This document shows positions 23,239 to 23,828 of a stretch of DNA of 23,828 bases, piece after piece (the first letter of the stretch is position 1; each line of letters starts with the position of its first letter). The notes beneath the pieces were generated by a model. The model did no database searches. It saw only the letters and a list, made by a program, of their open reading frames with translations, and had not been told where the DNA came from. The translations under genes were made by a program, and so were the position numbers. Source of the stretch: Candidatus Nitrosopumilus sp. (lineage in GTDB: Archaea > Thermoproteota > Nitrososphaeria > Nitrososphaerales > Nitrosopumilaceae). The stretch is taken from the NCBI GenBank assembly GCA_013002265.1, contig JABDKK010000208.1, forward strand, positions 1 to 23,828, read 5' to 3'.

Positions 23239-23828
23239 ATGAGTTACGCACATCCGGAAGTTTTAGTTGACACCGAATGGGTTTCAAACAATCCCCCTGA
23301 TGCCAAAAGAAAGTTGGTTGAAGTAGATTATGATCCAGTCAACGGTTATCAAAAAGGCCACATTAAAGGTGCCACGTTAATTTGGTGGAAGCGTGACATT
23401 AATGATCCTGTTACTAGAGATATTATTGGAAAAAAGCAATTTGAAGCACTAATGGCAAAAAATGGAATTACGCCTGATACCGAAGTAATTCTTTATGGTG
23501 ACTTTAACAATTGGTTTGCAGCTTTTGTTTTTTGGGTTTTCAAATATTATGGACATGAAAATCTAAAGATAATGAATGGTGGTAGAAAAAAATGGGAATT
23601 GGAAAATAGAGATTATGCGACAGAAGAACCACAAATTACACCAACAACATATGCCGCACAACCACCAGATGAGGGATTACGTGCATATCTATTTGATGTT
23701 AGTAGAGCATTAGGAAAAGAAGACACCGTAATGGTAGATGTAAGATCTCCTGCAGAATTTACAGGTCAAATTACCGCTCCTCCTGAATACCCAATGGAAC
23801 ATGCACAAAGAGGTGGACACATTCCAGA
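23239..23828 (+). CDS. sseA: rhodanese-family sulfurtransferase (SseA type), 3' end beyond the window
   Basis: 196 codons are visible before the window ends. Residues about 5-125 form a first rhodanese domain (YQKGHIKGATLIWWKRDI, LYGDFNNWFAAFVFWVF, MNGGRKKWELE). At the loop where an active domain has cysteine it has Asp-Phe (YGDFNN), so this domain is non-catalytic, as is usual for tandem rhodaneses. A second domain has begun (VMVDVRSPAEFTGQ), and its catalytic cysteine would lie beyond the edge. The family transfers sulfur from thiosulfate or 3-mercaptopyruvate to thiophilic acceptors. It has its own leaderless-type promoter. Confidence 0.9.
   Translation, partial: MSYAHPEVLVDTEWVSNNPPDAKRKLVEVDYDPVNGYQKGHIKGATLIWWKRDINDPVTRDIIGKKQFEALMAKNGITPDTEVILYGDFNNWFAAFVFWVFKYYGHENLKIMNGGRKKWELENRDYATEEPQITPTTYAAQPPDEGLRAYLFDVSRALGKEDTVMVDVRSPAEFTGQITAPPEYPMEHAQRGGHIP

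Overview
The window is AT-rich archaeal DNA and looks like a marine ammonia-oxidising thaumarchaeon (Nitrososphaerota, Nitrosopumilus-like). This assignment is inferred from gene content and style, not from a marker search. The supporting signs are: an archaeal exosome/SBDS/KEOPS/prefoldin superoperon; archaeal eL18-uL13-uS9 next to RNA polymerase subunit D; a short XPF nuclease; archaeal Nob1; a CofE-type F420 ligase; and TATA-like boxes about 25-30 bases upstream of start codons, as expected for leaderless transcripts. No rRNA, tRNA, CRISPR array, insertion sequence or prophage was seen. Coding density is very high, and only one gene-free stretch exceeds 300 bases (16739-17258).

Left part (1-8430): the tail of an unknown gene, then an MscS channel, a convergent LhgO-type FAD oxidoreductase, two small conserved-looking proteins (one with a Cys/His zinc-like pattern, one resembling the ChuX/HutX/HemS heme-protein fold), a minus-strand pair of glyoxylate-reductase-like dehydrogenase plus a 53-residue protein ending at a hairpin/T-tract terminator, and a plus-strand group of an 8-cysteine 48-residue protein followed by a two-gene 2-oxoacid:ferredoxin oxidoreductase. 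One TATA element appears to serve the dehydrogenase and the Cys-rich gene in both directions. Two unrecognised proteins follow.

Middle (8431-14773): an unrecognised Met/Gly-rich protein, a protein with one C-terminal membrane segment, cofE, and a tight run of four genes encoding two different 3-isopropylmalate dehydratase-type enzymes, one archaeal type and one bacterial type. The convergent gene is a sugar-phosphate nucleotidyltransferase that sits at the end of the ribosomal protein operon.

Right part (14777-23828): on the minus strand, rpoD and then eL18, uL13, uS9 and the nucleotidyltransferase. A 520-base gap holds two overlapping possible small ORFs and an 11-base inverted repeat. On the plus strand come SBDS, rrp4, rrp41, rrp42, eL43 (L37Ae), pcc1, prefoldin beta and XPF, joining RNA decay, ribosome maturation, tRNA modification, protein folding and DNA repair in one run. 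Convergent to it are nadK and nob1. The window ends inside a rhodanese-family sulfurtransferase.

Nothing here is a clear new multi-gene system. The most interesting items are the small unlisted proteins (4372-4518, 3194-3355, 16844-17115), the shared divergent TATA element, the doubled leuCD set with an unusual substrate-loop sequence, and an Rpb3-like cysteine loop in RNA polymerase subunit D.
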